64,000 nucleotides of DNA from Favolaschia claudopus (Eukaryota > Basidiomycota > Agaricomycetes > Agaricales > Mycenaceae). This document shows, piece after piece, positions 10,905-21,602 of the stretch (positions are counted from its first letter, which is position 1; every line of letters begins with the position of its first letter). The stretch lies in NCBI GenBank assembly GCA_037176885.1, contig JAWWNJ010000004.1, forward strand, positions 2,914,001 through 2,978,000, read 5' to 3'. A model generated the notes under the pieces. That model worked only from the letters and a program-made list of their open reading frames with translations. It was not told the DNA's origin and did not search any database. Made by a program: the position numbers and the translations under genes.

Positions 10905-11900
10905 CTAGGTATAGTATGCCATCTGGGAATAGTGAACGGGCTCGTAGTAGTAGACTCCCTCCTCTTCCTCGTAAACGGTCGCCATGTCCGAGTCCTCCTG
11001 GAAATAAAATTTGGCAGATCCTTCTACCAGCTGTGTGGTTAAGAATTGAACGTCCAGGCTGGGAGGTGGCATGTCGACGCAGAAGGCTGGGAACGCCACA
11101 GTGCACGGATCCTGATGAACGCTTTCGCGGAACAGGAGGAGAACAAATCCGTCCCACGACCAAAGCCAGCGCAAGGCCACCCATTCGCCCACAAGCGCAC
11201 GAGTGAAGGCGAACTTTGATCCTACAGAAATAGGACGCCGAAAGTCGAAGGGCGCGACATAGCTGTAGAGACTTCCACACAGAAGACGAATGCTGATTTC
11301 GACGGGGGTAGGATCGACTGGCTGGATGTCGGCCCAGTGCTGGGCTAAGACGTGGTCGGGAAGGTGGATCGGGTGTCCAGGGGGAGGAGAATGGATTTCG
11401 ATGGGATGAGTGTGGACTGGGTGATAGGTCGTGTCACCATTGTGAGAGGACGTGATGGCCGAATTGTCTCCTGCATTACTTTCCAAGTCCATATCGGCCT
11501 CACCATCGTCATCCTCGCTGCAAGTCTCGTACTCCCCATCGGTGTCGGAGTCGGTAGTATTCGGGTCCGTGGTGTCTGTATGGCGGTCCGGCTCCGAGAT
11601 ACGCACCCCCGGGCCTGGGTGCAGCGATGGCCATTGGTCGAGAAAGTCCGCAGCGCTAATGCCGGTCGGGACAGAGGGCGGGGTCGCTGGCGGACCTTCG
11701 GCGTCGGACACCATTCGACCTTTAGCTTGAGAGGATAGTCGGAGAGCAAGGACGGGATCGTTATTGACATGTCTGCGCAATGCTGCTGGCAGATGCGCAT
11801 TGTCTTCAGGGCTCGGCTGGAGCGATGAGGCTTCTAGGCCAGTGTTGGGAGCGGATGGCAACTGCAGGGTTGCAAAAGGTTCGAGGTCAAGTAGATCCAT
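10905..11900 (-). CDS. E1 ORF4, unknown acidic protein downstream of pol
   Basis: Sense-strand frame from ATG 11900 (MDLLDLEPFATL) to the stop at 10905, about 331 aa. The first half is acidic and disordered (SDTDGEYETCSEDDDGEADMD). The second half has a globular-looking segment with many aromatic residues (ALRWLWSWDGFVLLLFRESVHQD), ending in a Tyr-rich tail (EEEEGVYYYEP). It lies 108 bp beyond the end of the pol frame, in the same orientation. No family recognised. The TE context suggests an accessory protein, which is inference from position only. Confidence 0.45.
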   Translation of the reverse strand: MDLLDLEPFATLQLPSAPNTGLEASSLQPSPEDNAHLPAALRRHVNNDPVLALRLSSQAKGRMVSDAEGPPATPPSVPTGISAADFLDQWPSLHPGPGVRISEPDRHTDTTDPNTTDSDTDGEYETCSEDDDGEADMDLESNAGDNSAITSSHNGDTTYHPVHTHPIEIHSPPPGHPIHLPDHVLAQHWADIQPVDPTPVEISIRLLCGSLYSYVAPFDFRRPISVGSKFAFTRALVGEWVALRWLWSWDGFVLLLFRESVHQDPCTVAFPAFCVDMPPPSLDVQFLTTQLVEGSAKFYFQEDSDMATVYEEEEGVYYYEPVHYSQMAYYT

Positions 11901-12008
11901 GGGATCTGGGAGCGTATACGGAAATCGATTCTGATTCTGGAAGCTTTTATAGAGAGAGAGGCAGCGCAATCTGCCATGGCGAAGTTGCTGTGGATCCTGG
12001 AATAGCTC

Positions 12009-15000
12009 TTACATTCCCTCGTCTTCCGTGGTGTCCGCAGAATCCTCTGACTCAGAGCTAGATGATGTTTCAGACTCTTCGGTGGCTGCTTCATCTTCGT
12101 CGTTTCCCATGTATCCCATTTTCATGAACCAATGGTCTCGAGTGATGAACGGAAGAAGCCGAAAGGCAGCGGCGGGGTTACGTTTGAACATGGTGCCGTC
12201 CAATTCCTTTAAAGTGTAAGCGCCTCCTTTAGTCTTTCGGTGTACCTCATATGGTCCCAAGTATCGGTCGTCTGTTTTGTGGGTGATACTGTAGGTGGTT
12301 TCGTTTTTAGTGTTTCGTAATAGCACCAGCTCTCCTGGCGTGTAATCTGCCTTTACCAGTCTTCGCTTGAAACGTTTCTCGAATTGTGCCTTGGAAGCGA
12401 ATCTAGACTTTCGCAACGTTTCTGCTGCTCGTTCTATGTCGGCAGGGTGCATGCGTAGCTGGCGAATGCGTAGTGCTAATAATTCGGTGGTGCTCATGCC
12501 AGAGTAGAACCCTTCCACAAGAAATGTGGCTTCAGTCAAATCCATAGGCAATAGGGGCTGGGTGGCATGCAAGAGCTCAAATGGGGAATAACCAGTCACA
12601 CTGCTGACCGTGATTCGATCCGCAAATACCGCCGCTGGCAACAGATCGGGCCATCGTGTCAATTTTCCTTGACATGCCCTTACCAGGGCCTCCCTAAGAG
12701 TGAAGTGGCCGCGCTCGACAACTCCGTTCGCATGCTTATTATAGCGTGAGATTCTGATCTGCGGAATATGCAATCGCTTCATTAATGATTCGAAGGCCGC
12801 GGCTACCTCTGATCCATTATCAGTGGTTACCTGGAGAGGGCATCCGTAGCGGCAGTATATGTTGGTAAAGAAAAAGTCAGCCATGGTAGAGGCGTTCTGC
12901 GTGGCCAAAGGTCGAGCCTCACAAAATCCAGTCAGGTCATCTCGTGCTGCTACAATCATGTTATAGCCTTTTGCCGGAGGCATTCGCATGACGTCAATGT
13001 AAATCTTGCTAAAAATAGTGATTGGTAAGGATACTGTCGGCGGAATCTCCATTTTCTTTGTAGAGCGTACTTGGCAATTTGGACAGGATGCTACATGATG
13101 CTGAACATCCGCTCGTAAATGTGGCCAAAAGAATCGCGGTTTCAGATGATTCCACACAGTATCTGCACCTTTGTGCCCTAAGTTCTCATGCCCTTGAGTG
13201 AGGACTGTTAGGCGAGAATTTGGTTCCATGATGACAAGCTGAGGAGCTTTATCGCCGTTACGCCTCCAAATCTTCCCATGCTTTTCGAAAAACTTTGTGG
13301 CTTTTGAAATGAATCGCCTCTGTCTTTGTGCGGAACTGAAATTAGGCATTTCTAGAGTTCGCAAAAATCGAATGATGTCTTCCATTTCGTGTTCTTGGGC
13401 TCGGCGAGTCATTAATACCTGGAGTCGCTTCTTGATGACCTCCTTATATCCGCAAGTCTCGAAATACTGTCGTATGGGTGCGAAGTATCGCGGTTGTTTC
13501 ATTCCAAATAAAACAATCTGATCGAGCCATTCATCATCATCGTCTGGGGCCTCTTCCCCATCTGCGCGTGATCGCCGTGATAAGGCGTCAGGTCCTTGGA
13601 ATTTGGTAGCGGGAACATGGAGTAGTTGGAAGGTAAACATTAGGATTCCTTGAATCCATCGATTTACTGCTGCATCAGGTTGCAAATCGGGATTGTTCAA
13701 GAGTCCTTGAATAAACTTGGCATCAACTTCTACGCGGAATGTTTTAATTCCAATGATGTATAAGCGCCAATGACGAAGTGCTCGGTAAAGTCCGAATAGT
13801 TCCAGCTTTGGCTGGGAATATCGTGACTCGCGGTCACTCATGGGGATAGAGCCATATCTGGCAATTCGCCGTCGGTTCCGCTCATCTAGCTGTGACAGAA
13901 TCATTCCAGTGGCAATCTTGCTTGAGTCTACCGATAGGTACACGGCCAGTTCTGATTCATAGTCGATGGGCCTCAGCGCAGGTGGCGAAACTAGGAGTTG
14001 CTTGAGAGCTATAAAAGCCTCAGCTCGGCGTTCGTTCCAAATAAAGAGTTCGTTCTTTCGGTATAGTTCCGTAAGTGGGCGTATGAGTCCTGAATAATTG
14101 GGAATCCATATCCGAATGGTTCCGCACAGCCCTAGAAATCTCCTGACTTCTTGCGGATTAGTCAATATGGGCCAGTCCAAAATAGCCGATAGTTTCTTGG
14201 GGTCAGGAATGCGCCCTGCAGCATTGCATGTCTGTCCTACGATCAAGACCTCAGAACGGCATATCTGAGTCTTCATTCCAGAAACCGTGGCTCCCGCACA
14301 CTTCAGTTTATGTAGAATGCGGTGGACATCCTGAGCATGTTCCCAGATGAAACGGCGGATATCGGAGTTTCCAGAAATAGTTTCTGGTTTACCATTTTTA
14401 TCCAGATACTGTGATTTTGGTCCTTTGATTGGTAAGTCATCAATGAAAATGTTGGCGATATGCGGAATTTCATCGTGTAACACGAACACCATACATTTTT
14501 GAAATTCTGCAGGCGAGTTGGTGAATCCAGTGGGCATTGATGCAATTCGAAGAAGTCCTAACGGGGTCATGAATGCTGTCATGTCTCTGCTTTCGGGATC
14601 CATTTGTCGGGCGTCGAACCCCCAATACAGGTCAAAAACCGTATAACACTGGCGTGCTGCAAAACCCTCAACGAAGTCATCAAGAATTGGAAGCATACCC
14701 GCGTCCCGAATGGTGACTTTGTTTAATGGCTGCAAATCATGTACAATGCGTAGCTTTCCGTTTTTCTTCAAGACACAAAACCATCGTGAGCGATAGGATG
14801 ATTGGCAGGGTTCGTAGACACCTGCCTCCATTTTGAGTTTGAGAACTTCAATGACTTTGGTTAGAATTCCGGGCGGTATAGGAATATTTTTGTATTCCCA
14901 TGGTACATGTGGTACCGTTGAAATTTTGTATGGGCTAAAATAGGTTTCTTTGAAGGTGCCCCTTTCGGAGTCCTCAAAGGCAATAGCTTCCTCGTTCGTT

Positions 15001-15476
15001 TTGAGGATGAATTCAAATAGACGGGTTTCAGACTCGGTAAGAAATCCCTTAGTGTTCAGTTCTAAGGATTCTAGTCGTGACTGGGTTAATCGCTGTCCGG
15101 GGGTAAATTCGGGTGGATCCGTAGGCAGCGGTGGTAGTGATTTCAGTGGGTCCTCTGGAATTGTTCGCCTTACCGCGTAATCAGGCGAAAAGGTAGTCGA
15201 CACAGGACGCACCTTTTTGTCCACTCGTTTGTACATCGTGAAAGCCTGATAACTTTCTCCTTTCTCATCGCACATTTCTACCGGGTAGAAGATGAACTCG
15301 TCATCTTCTTCCAGCGCAAATTCGTCTTCTTCTTTTTGTAGGTGCGTAGAGCGAGGTTCTGCATAAAACCTGGCCGTATGCAACGCAAGTACATAAGGTT
15401 CGGATTCTCTCTTCATTTTAAAATCCGGCTTATGGTTGTTAGAGTTAACGGACTGGGCCAAATACGATCGAAGCAT
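12009..15476 (-). CDS. pol: E1 Pol: reverse transcriptase, RNase H, integrase
   Basis: Single intact frame of 1155 aa. Order along the protein: linker; RT (about 190-440) with IVHDLQPLNKVTIRDAG, DLYWGFDARQ and the catalytic box FIDDLP; RNase H-like domain (about 505-630) with SVDSSKIATGMILSQ, HWRLYI and VEVDAKFIQGLL, ending HVPATKFQGPDALSRR; integrase zinc finger (HENLGHKGAD...CPNCQ); DDE core with YIDVM, TDNGSEV and NGVVERGHF; and a GPY/F module (RYLGPYEVHRKTKGGAYTLKELDG). There is no chromodomain. The protease is not in this frame but in ORF2 upstream, so expression needs a separate start, splicing or frameshift. All catalytic positions I can check are present, so the enzyme could be active. 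RT resembles E2's, including an insertion after the IDD box ending IRRFIWEH. Confidence 0.93.
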   Translation of the reverse strand: MLRSYLAQSVNSNNHKPDFKMKRESEPYVLALHTARFYAEPRSTHLQKEEDEFALEEDDEFIFYPVEMCDEKGESYQAFTMYKRVDKKVRPVSTTFSPDYAVRRTIPEDPLKSLPPLPTDPPEFTPGQRLTQSRLESLELNTKGFLTESETRLFEFILKTNEEAIAFEDSERGTFKETYFSPYKISTVPHVPWEYKNIPIPPGILTKVIEVLKLKMEAGVYEPCQSSYRSRWFCVLKKNGKLRIVHDLQPLNKVTIRDAGMLPILDDFVEGFAARQCYTVFDLYWGFDARQMDPESRDMTAFMTPLGLLRIASMPTGFTNSPAEFQKCMVFVLHDEIPHIANIFIDDLPIKGPKSQYLDKNGKPETISGNSDIRRFIWEHAQDVHRILHKLKCAGATVSGMKTQICRSEVLIVGQTCNAAGRIPDPKKLSAILDWPILTNPQEVRRFLGLCGTIRIWIPNYSGLIRPLTELYRKNELFIWNERRAEAFIALKQLLVSPPALRPIDYESELAVYLSVDSSKIATGMILSQLDERNRRRIARYGSIPMSDRESRYSQPKLELFGLYRALRHWRLYIIGIKTFRVEVDAKFIQGLLNNPDLQPDAAVNRWIQGILMFTFQLLHVPATKFQGPDALSRRSRADGEEAPDDDDEWLDQIVLFGMKQPRYFAPIRQYFETCGYKEVIKKRLQVLMTRRAQEHEMEDIIRFLRTLEMPNFSSAQRQRRFISKATKFFEKHGKIWRRNGDKAPQLVIMEPNSRLTVLTQGHENLGHKGADTVWNHLKPRFFWPHLRADVQHHVASCPNCQVRSTKKMEIPPTVSLPITIFSKIYIDVMRMPPAKGYNMIVAARDDLTGFCEARPLATQNASTMADFFFTNIYCRYGCPLQVTTDNGSEVAAAFESLMKRLHIPQIRISRYNKHANGVVERGHFTLREALVRACQGKLTRWPDLLPAAVFADRITVSSVTGYSPFELLHATQPLLPMDLTEATFLVEGFYSGMSTTELLALRIRQLRMHPADIERAAETLRKSRFASKAQFEKRFKRRLVKADYTPGELVLLRNTKNETTYSITHKTDDRYLGPYEVHRKTKGGAYTLKELDGTMFKRNPAAAFRLLPFITRDHWFMKMGYMGNDEDEAATEESETSSSSESEDSADTTEDEGM

Positions 15477-15920
15477 TGCATTGATTTGGTTCGAGAATAC
15501 AGGCGACGACTCGTAAGATGATGAGGAGGAAAAACATATACAGAATGCGTAAATTTCGTCGAGTGGAATGTATCGTATCGTGGAGTTCAGTTGAAATCCA
15601 CGCCGCTACTCGGAAGAAAACCAAGGAAATACCTGTCAAATTTCGTCGAGCGTATCGTAGCGTATCCTCGTATGATGGCGAGGCTGCAGCTCGGAAGGAA
15701 CTGTAACAAACGGAAGAAGGCGGGGGAAGGATGGCTAACAGAGGGGAGACTCGTACAGGTTCGTAATTTCGTAAGGGAGTCGTTAATAGTAACGGGTCGT
15801 ATGTTCGTAAGTGAGTCTGCAAGGAGGAGAAGAAAGATATGATTCGAGGTCTTGATGCGCTGAAGACATTCAACGCGGCAGGTGTCCAAGTCGAGTTGCC
15901 AGGTTGTTGTTGTGTGTAGA
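15477..15920. other. E1 spacer between ORF2 tail and pol
   Basis: Contains repeated CGTATCGT/GTTCGTAA motifs and an open minus-strand frame of about 169 codons (15954-15445) with no recognisable features. Probably untranslated leader for pol. Confidence 0.35.
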
Positions 15921-16655
15921 TCAGTCGTCGTCCCAGATCGCCCAAAAGTCCCAACGCTCCACTATTGAGTCGTGGTATACCCAGAAGGGAAATTCGGTGT
16001 GGTAGGGTCGCTCGCCAGGTGCGTAATCTATCGCGTTTGAGAACGTCCGCGGGGAACGAAAGAAATTGGGACTTACTGCGCTCATACGGCCACCAGTCAT
16101 TTACGAAGGCGTAATACCATGTTCCGCCCTCCCCGGGAGGGTCCAGCAGACGGTGTATTTCCAGAACGAAATGAAGAAATAGGGGGACTCACGGAACCAC
16201 GACCCACGGGAGGACTAGGGTGCCGATCCATAGGCGTTCCAGTTCGGCTATAAGAATGCACGCGACGACCCCTGGCGGGAGGTAGTCGCGTTCCTCGACT
16301 CGCACTATTTGAGCGAGGATGGGGTTCTCCAACTCCCTGCGATGGTGTTCCGTAAGCTTGCGGACGAAAAAGAAAGGAAGGATGGCTTACGTCCAGATGG
16401 GCTCGAGCTCCCGCAGAACGACCAGCAGCCCGTGGCGCGGGTACGGCTTTTGCAGGGGTAGGAGTAGCGACGATGCGGGTGGAACTAGGTGTGGCGACGT
16501 CTGGCGTCTGGTGGTTGAAATCGAGCATTCCCCCGTGAAGGAGATTAAGAATCACCTGCGTGTCGCGGAAACGAAGGCTGAGCATGTCGTGAATGACGTC
16601 GACCACGCGATGATGACCGTGGCTTTGATGGACTTCGCTGAGAAGGCGGAGACGG
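15921..16655 (-). CDS. E1 ORF2, 3' part (after E2), probably spliced
   Basis: Continues the 33887-38836 frame once E2 and one ACGG are removed (..EQNR-LRLLSEVHQSHGHH..). After about 50 codons the coding potential hops between frames through short segments with plausible intron borders: LLVVLRELEPIWT ends at a GTAAGC donor, LTEHHRRELENPILAQ follows an AG, LVLPWVVVP ends at GTGAGT, TWYYAFVNDWWPYER ends at GTAAGT, and the last exon runs PYHTEFPFWVYHD...WDFWAIWDDD to a stop at 15921. It is Trp/Tyr-rich and resembles nothing I know. These introns are on the element's sense strand, so full-length unspliced RNA must be what is reverse transcribed. Confidence 0.45.
16046..16061 (+). repeat. second copy of the E1 LTR-adjacent 16-mer
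   Basis: TCCGCGGGGAACGAAA is identical to 9214-9229, the bases directly inside the 3' LTR. This copy sits in a candidate intron of ORF2 and is not followed by a hairpin. Confidence 0.6.
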
Positions 16656-18081
16656 TGAAACGCTTGCTATTGGTTTACTGTATAACTTTATTCGTAGAGA
16701 TAATAAATCCCTTCAAACAAAATCCACACAACTTCAGCTTCGCGTGCGAGTCGGGGTTCCAGTAACGTATCTACTGTGGCAATCTGACTATATTCCTCAA
16801 TCCGAGGATATATGTTATACAATTCAAGGTGTCTTGACTCGATTAAACTTGCTTTGAGTTGGCGCGACTCAATCCTATTTGAGCCTTTCGAACTCAGGAC
16901 TTAGTTTTTCGCAATGTCGGTTGGTTGTAGGAGTCTAGGTAATTTATCTTGTTCGAGTTTCCTTTCAATCCGATGGAATATGGCACTTGACTGTTAAGTC
17001 GCGCTTAATCCCTTGTACTCGCGTTTTCCTTTATCTCAGAATTCCGTTTCACGCGTCTGATTCCCGTTCAAGTTCACTTAGTTCACGCGTTTAACAAATC
17101 TCTGATCAAATCACAAGTCCAATTTATAGATTGAAAACAAAACAGAAAACTAGTTAAGTTCCCTGGGTTGTCCCACTGGATGTGAACACTTCTTACTGAA
17201 CGTGCGGCTGATAGCTTACACGTACAATCAAGGAGGGAGCAATCCACTGGAGCCCAGCTAATAATTTACAGGCTTTATATACTACGCTCGAATAAATATT
17301 TACATCTTAATTGGGTATCTACCTACGTGTCCTGGTACGTGTATTGTCCTTATTTAGCAGACGAGGCTGTTAAGTCACACCTGTGTGTCGTGGTTGCACG
17401 CGCGAGTAACGTGTAAGTACACGAGGAGTCACTATCGCATTTATCGCGTCGATCCCTCGTGATGGTCACGTGTGCGTGATGGATCCTCCGATCCTTGACT
17501 CGATACTGGCTTCTATCCCACTCATCGCGGCTAGCCTTTCGAGGATACGAATGTTCCTGCTACGTGCCTCGCCTCGAGGTAAGGTCCTTCCGGTCCTTGC
17601 CAGAACTTCTAATTCGCCCTGAGTAGAGAAATCTCCTCAAGATCATTGATCCTATGATGATCCGCTCTTCGGCATCTTCGGCAATCCTTCTGCCGCTACT
17701 CGGTCTCCCTTGGTTCGTCGTTCCGTGACTCGAATCCCTTGATCTTGGTCTAGACGCGCTGCCTAAGTATTCCTCCAATGTTATCCCATGTTCCTTGATG
17801 TCCCCTTAGGTCCCAATTCAATTGGTAGAATGGTTAGACTTAGAAGAGGGATTGATATCCTCGACTACCGTGTACGAGTACCCATTTCTGGATAATCATA
17901 AGTCGTAGACAAGTCTAGCTTTCCTTGCATCATTTAGTTAACAGCGCGGGTACGCTTTAACCCTCTGAGATATATTCCAAGAGATGTCCATATATTCCTC
18001 TTAGTTCAAACACGCGTTATATAATATTAAACATGTTCAAAAATTGAGAAAACACGGGGTGTTTTCATCCCAGGTCTATCA
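16656..18081 (-). repeat. E2 3' LTR (1426 bp)
   Basis: Near-identical to 32461-33886. Begins TGAAACGC and ends CAGGTCTATCA on the plus strand. No credible ORF: the 72-codon minus frame found in both copies is only LTR sequence. Confidence 0.95.
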
Positions 18082-18099
18082 TCTCCCCATTTCATAAAT
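18082..18099 (-). promoter_or_regulatory. E2 polypurine tract
   Basis: The sense strand reads ATTTATGAAATGGGGAGA directly before the LTR start TGATAGAC. A purine-rich run at this place is the expected primer for plus-strand DNA synthesis. A 17-nt identical copy lies at 23741-23757. Confidence 0.8.
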
Positions 18100-18100
18100 C

Positions 18101-18118
18101 TCGAGCGTCCCCGCTCGA
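18101..18118 (-). promoter_or_regulatory. LTR-proximal hairpin of E2
   Basis: TCGAGCG-TCCC-CGCTCGA on the plus strand: a 7-bp perfect stem and TCCC loop, starting 19 nt inside the LTR. On the element's RNA the loop is GGGA, a GNRA tetraloop. Confidence 0.75.
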
Positions 18119-18583
18119 TTCTGCACGCGCGCTATCCCAATCTCGAGGACGTAAGTTTGATTACGTCACGGCTGACACTCCTGAGGTTACCCGAGCGGAA
18201 CTATTTCTCACTTTGATCTAGTTACTATTATGGTAATCCTCGTCTCGGTTAATCCCAATTCTTTATCCTTCAACGCGGAACGACTCTTTATCAAGGTAGA
18301 GCTACTTAAGAGCCACTGCTGCCCTTATTGTCATTGAGATGACTAGTATTCACGTGTTTGACATGCGTCCGCGCTGATTTTGCCCTTTTCTAGGCCAGTT
18401 TTGGAATTTTCCTCGACATATTCATTTGTCGCGGCTTCGAAGAAGCAGCGCAAATTCGGTGAGAATCTGGGCTTGAGACTTCTTAGAGCTTATCATTTCC
18501 GTGGGAGATGGTCCGTGCGCGACTGTATTGGCTGCGCAACTAAGGACAAATTCCCATCTTTTTCTCTCTTCCTTTCCACCACC
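18119..18583. other. E2 3' region, likely promoter of antisense gene A
   Basis: No ORF of note. It lies between the hairpin and the ATG of the plus-strand gene and should hold that gene's promoter and 5' leader. Confidence 0.35.
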
Positions 18584-21537
18584 ATGGACCTCTCCGACAA
18601 GTTCCCTGCTATCCGCGACCTGGCTCGTAGGAAGTTCGGCCTCCCACCGTCTTACGGCGCGAGCTCCCCTCCTCTTTTAATCACCGAAGATCACGTCAAG
18701 ACTCCGCCTAAGACACCGTACTATCCTCTACACTCTGCCGAGGCTGGCCCACCGCTTCCTCTTTCGAAAGACGACCTCGAAGCCCTAGCTTACCTCGAGC
18801 ACCCAACGGTCATCCGCTTCTTGGGTTTCCTCAAGGACCGTAGTCGCATTCTTCGCGCTAGTCCGGCTTTCTTGCAAGCTATTACCGACGACATTCGTCC
18901 CGTCCTAGTAAGTCGTCTATTCTCTTTTGTTCCCCTTTGCTTTTGGAAGCTCATTCGCTCTTTCTCAGACCAACTTCCGCGAAAATCACTTCAACTCCGT
19001 GCCCTTGACGCCGCTCTTGCGTAGGGTTTTGTGCGGTATCGCGCAGGTTGTCGAGATCGGTCGCGTCAACAAACTTGTGACGCTTCCAATCGAGTCCAAG
19101 TTTTTGCTTCCCGCCTCTCTTCGCGACGATACTCAACGCCCGTGGATTAAAGTGAGTGTTGTGCCTATTTCTATATTCCGCTCCTGAAACCGTTATTTAG
19201 GAGGGGACTCTCCCAATGAACTTCCAGTTTGCACACTCCTTCAATCATTACCGAGATCATCTTATCGAAGACCCTTTGTTCTCTCCGGCTGAACACAACC
19301 TCCTCTTCGAGGCTAGAACCGAGGAGCTGGACGAGCTGTGCCTCCTTCACGACGAACTCGTCCCTCTCCGTGCTGAAAACGTTCCCGTGGCCGACGACGA
19401 CCTTCCCCGCGTTGTCAAAGTACTCGACAGGGCTGCCCCCGATTTCGTGAGTTTGACATCTCGATTCCTAGATTTTGATACTCATGCCACCTTTTTCTAG
19501 CTCGAGATTATCGAACACATCAACAAGGACACGCCCTTCACCCGCCGCTTTACTAACACGATGCTTTCTCTCATAGACATCGTTCCCGAGGACCATCACC
19601 CCTATGGTTGGAAGTACTGTTTTAAGGCACGCCCCGCTCAGGTATGTCTCTCCAGGTTTTTCTCTACGCCAACTTATTCCCTTTTCCCTTTTAGATGACC
19701 GAATTCTTGCCCGTCGGTTTCCGGTTCCCTACCACGAAGTTTGGTTATAGCCGTGAACCGTTTCCACTGCTCAACCTGAAGGATCACGGCGACCCTATCG
19801 CGGATGCCTGGATCTTTCATTGCGACGAGGCGCGCCGTGAAGCCAAACCCCCTAGTCCACCAGCTACTCCCACCAAACGCAGCAAAGGTCGTTCCCGTCA
19901 TTCTTCCGCTCATCCTGAGCCGCCTTCGCCCGCGTCGATAGCTATGAACTTGAAGATCCAGAAAGACGAGCTCCTTCGCGCCTCGGAGAAAGAACCTCTC
20001 TTTCTACCTTCGGATTCCCCGGTGTCCGACCATGCTCCGGTCGAGGAGGACCCCCTTTTATTGCAGGTGCCTCAACCTCCCGTTGTCGTGGTGGTCCCAG
20101 CGCTCCCTCGTCCTGGTTCCACTTCTGGAACCCCCAGGTCGATCCTAAAGGTTCGTTAATTTTCTACGTCCCCGTTTTTATCATGTTTTAATTTCTTCTT
20201 AGAAATCCGCCGTTCCTGCGCGCCAATTCTCTGTTCCTCCAGTGGAGACAGAGATTTCCTCGCCTCAGGACGACGCTCCCCGTAATCCTAAAAAGCGCTC
20301 CTCCTCGCTGGTTTCAACCGTGAGTAGATCTTGCAGATCCCGTTTCCGATCAAATTTTCTTATCTAATCTAAACTTCTCCAGCGTCCTCAAATCAACATG
20401 TCCTCGCGCGATCGCGCTGAGTCCGTCGAGGTTGGTTTGGACTTCCCAAACGGTCCCGCAGAAACCGCTTCGTCACCACCTGCCGATCTCGAGGCCTCCG
20501 ATGGTGAAGACGAGCTTTCAGATAACGACCGCCCTCAAAAACGTCAGAAGATGTCGGCTCGCGGCAGCACGTCCACTCCGTCTCCCTCGAAGAGGGGACG
20601 CGGCAAGGCCGCTGCCGTTCCTGAGGAGACTGTAATTCTCTCGGACGGCAAGCTTATTGCCAAGAACCCAGAGTCATTCTTTCCTCCATCCTCGCGCGTT
20701 CATCGTACTGGTAATACTGGACCTCTCCTTCCTGCCGGCGCCGAACCGATCAAGGTCGAAAAACTCTCGAACGTCCTGACTCTAGCCAAGTCGGATAATC
20801 TCTTGGTAAGTTCTTCTATTTAATCGTTTTCAACTCGCGCTAATCCTTAATTACTCTTAGCTCAACGGCCCTTGCCTCCCCTGCCTTCAGAGCACCCGCG
20901 ACTGCGAACACGGCATGTTCGTTCGCTGTGACAACTGCGCCAAGAAGCATGGTTCCCACTGCAATCATAGCTTCACCGCTAAGGAGCAGAAGGGTTTGGC
21001 TCGCGCCCTCGAACCATATTCAAGATTATCGATGAACCGTATGTTGTTCCCTTTAAATTCCTTTATTTGTCATTTCTGACCCAATCCTCAGGCGTAAACT
21101 CGGAGATCGACGCGTTTTCGGACGCGTTTGAGATCTACGAGGGCCTTCGAAAACCGTTCCTCAAGGCGCGTGAGCTGGTGATCTCGCTTGGGGCGACCGT
21201 TGGGGCTCGCCTTCGCGAGAATATAACCGCATACGGCCCAGAGAACGTGCCGGGGCTCGAGGATTTGTCGGATGAGAACCGCGAGGCGGTGATGCGTGCC
21301 TGGGGAGAAGGTGTAAACCTTCTCGCGCCAGAGGCCGAAGTTTCCGGACATTCTTCTCCAATCAACGTCGAAGACGACGAGGAGGATGTCGAGGAGTTGG
21401 CTCACGCTGCTGAAGAGTCGCGCCGTTCTCATCGTCGCGCGCAGGGTCCCGTCTCTGACCCCGGCGCTGGTTCTTCTCGTGGTCCCATCCGGATTTCGCC
21501 GCGCAGGAACAAGGGGATGAAGGAGGACGAGAACTAG
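18584..21537 (+). CDS. E2 antisense gene A: 837-aa protein with Zn2Cys6-like cluster
   Basis: Nine exons join without error: 18584-18907, 18969-19151, 19201-19446, 19501-19641, 19695-20150, 20203-20319, 20383-20805, 20861-21038 and 21092-21537 (2514 nt, 838 codons). All introns are GT..AG and about 50-60 nt. The start sits in CACCATGG. Exon 1 begins MDLSDKFPAIRDLARRKFG. The middle is a disordered Pro/Ser/Lys-rich region with a basic patch (PQKRQKM, SPSKRGRGKA). Exon 8 encodes C-X2-C-X6-C-X7-C-X2-C-X7-C followed by His, close to the fungal Zn(II)2Cys6 spacing. The C-terminus has a helical stretch and an acidic segment (NVEDDEEDVEEL). Family unknown. A DNA- or nucleic-acid-binding role is suggested by the Cys cluster and basic patch only. 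It is transcribed against the retrotransposon, so its introns survive reverse transcription. Confidence 0.8.
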
Positions 21538-21602
21538 TCGCGTTGGTGAATTTTCGCGTAAGTCCCGTTTTCCTTTCTTCATTTCTTTTCCCTTTAACGC
21601 GT

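Noticed and set aside
17560..17778. 72-codon frame present in two exact copies (also 33,365-33,583)
   Set aside because: Duplicated only because it lies in the E2 LTR; no start context or family features.
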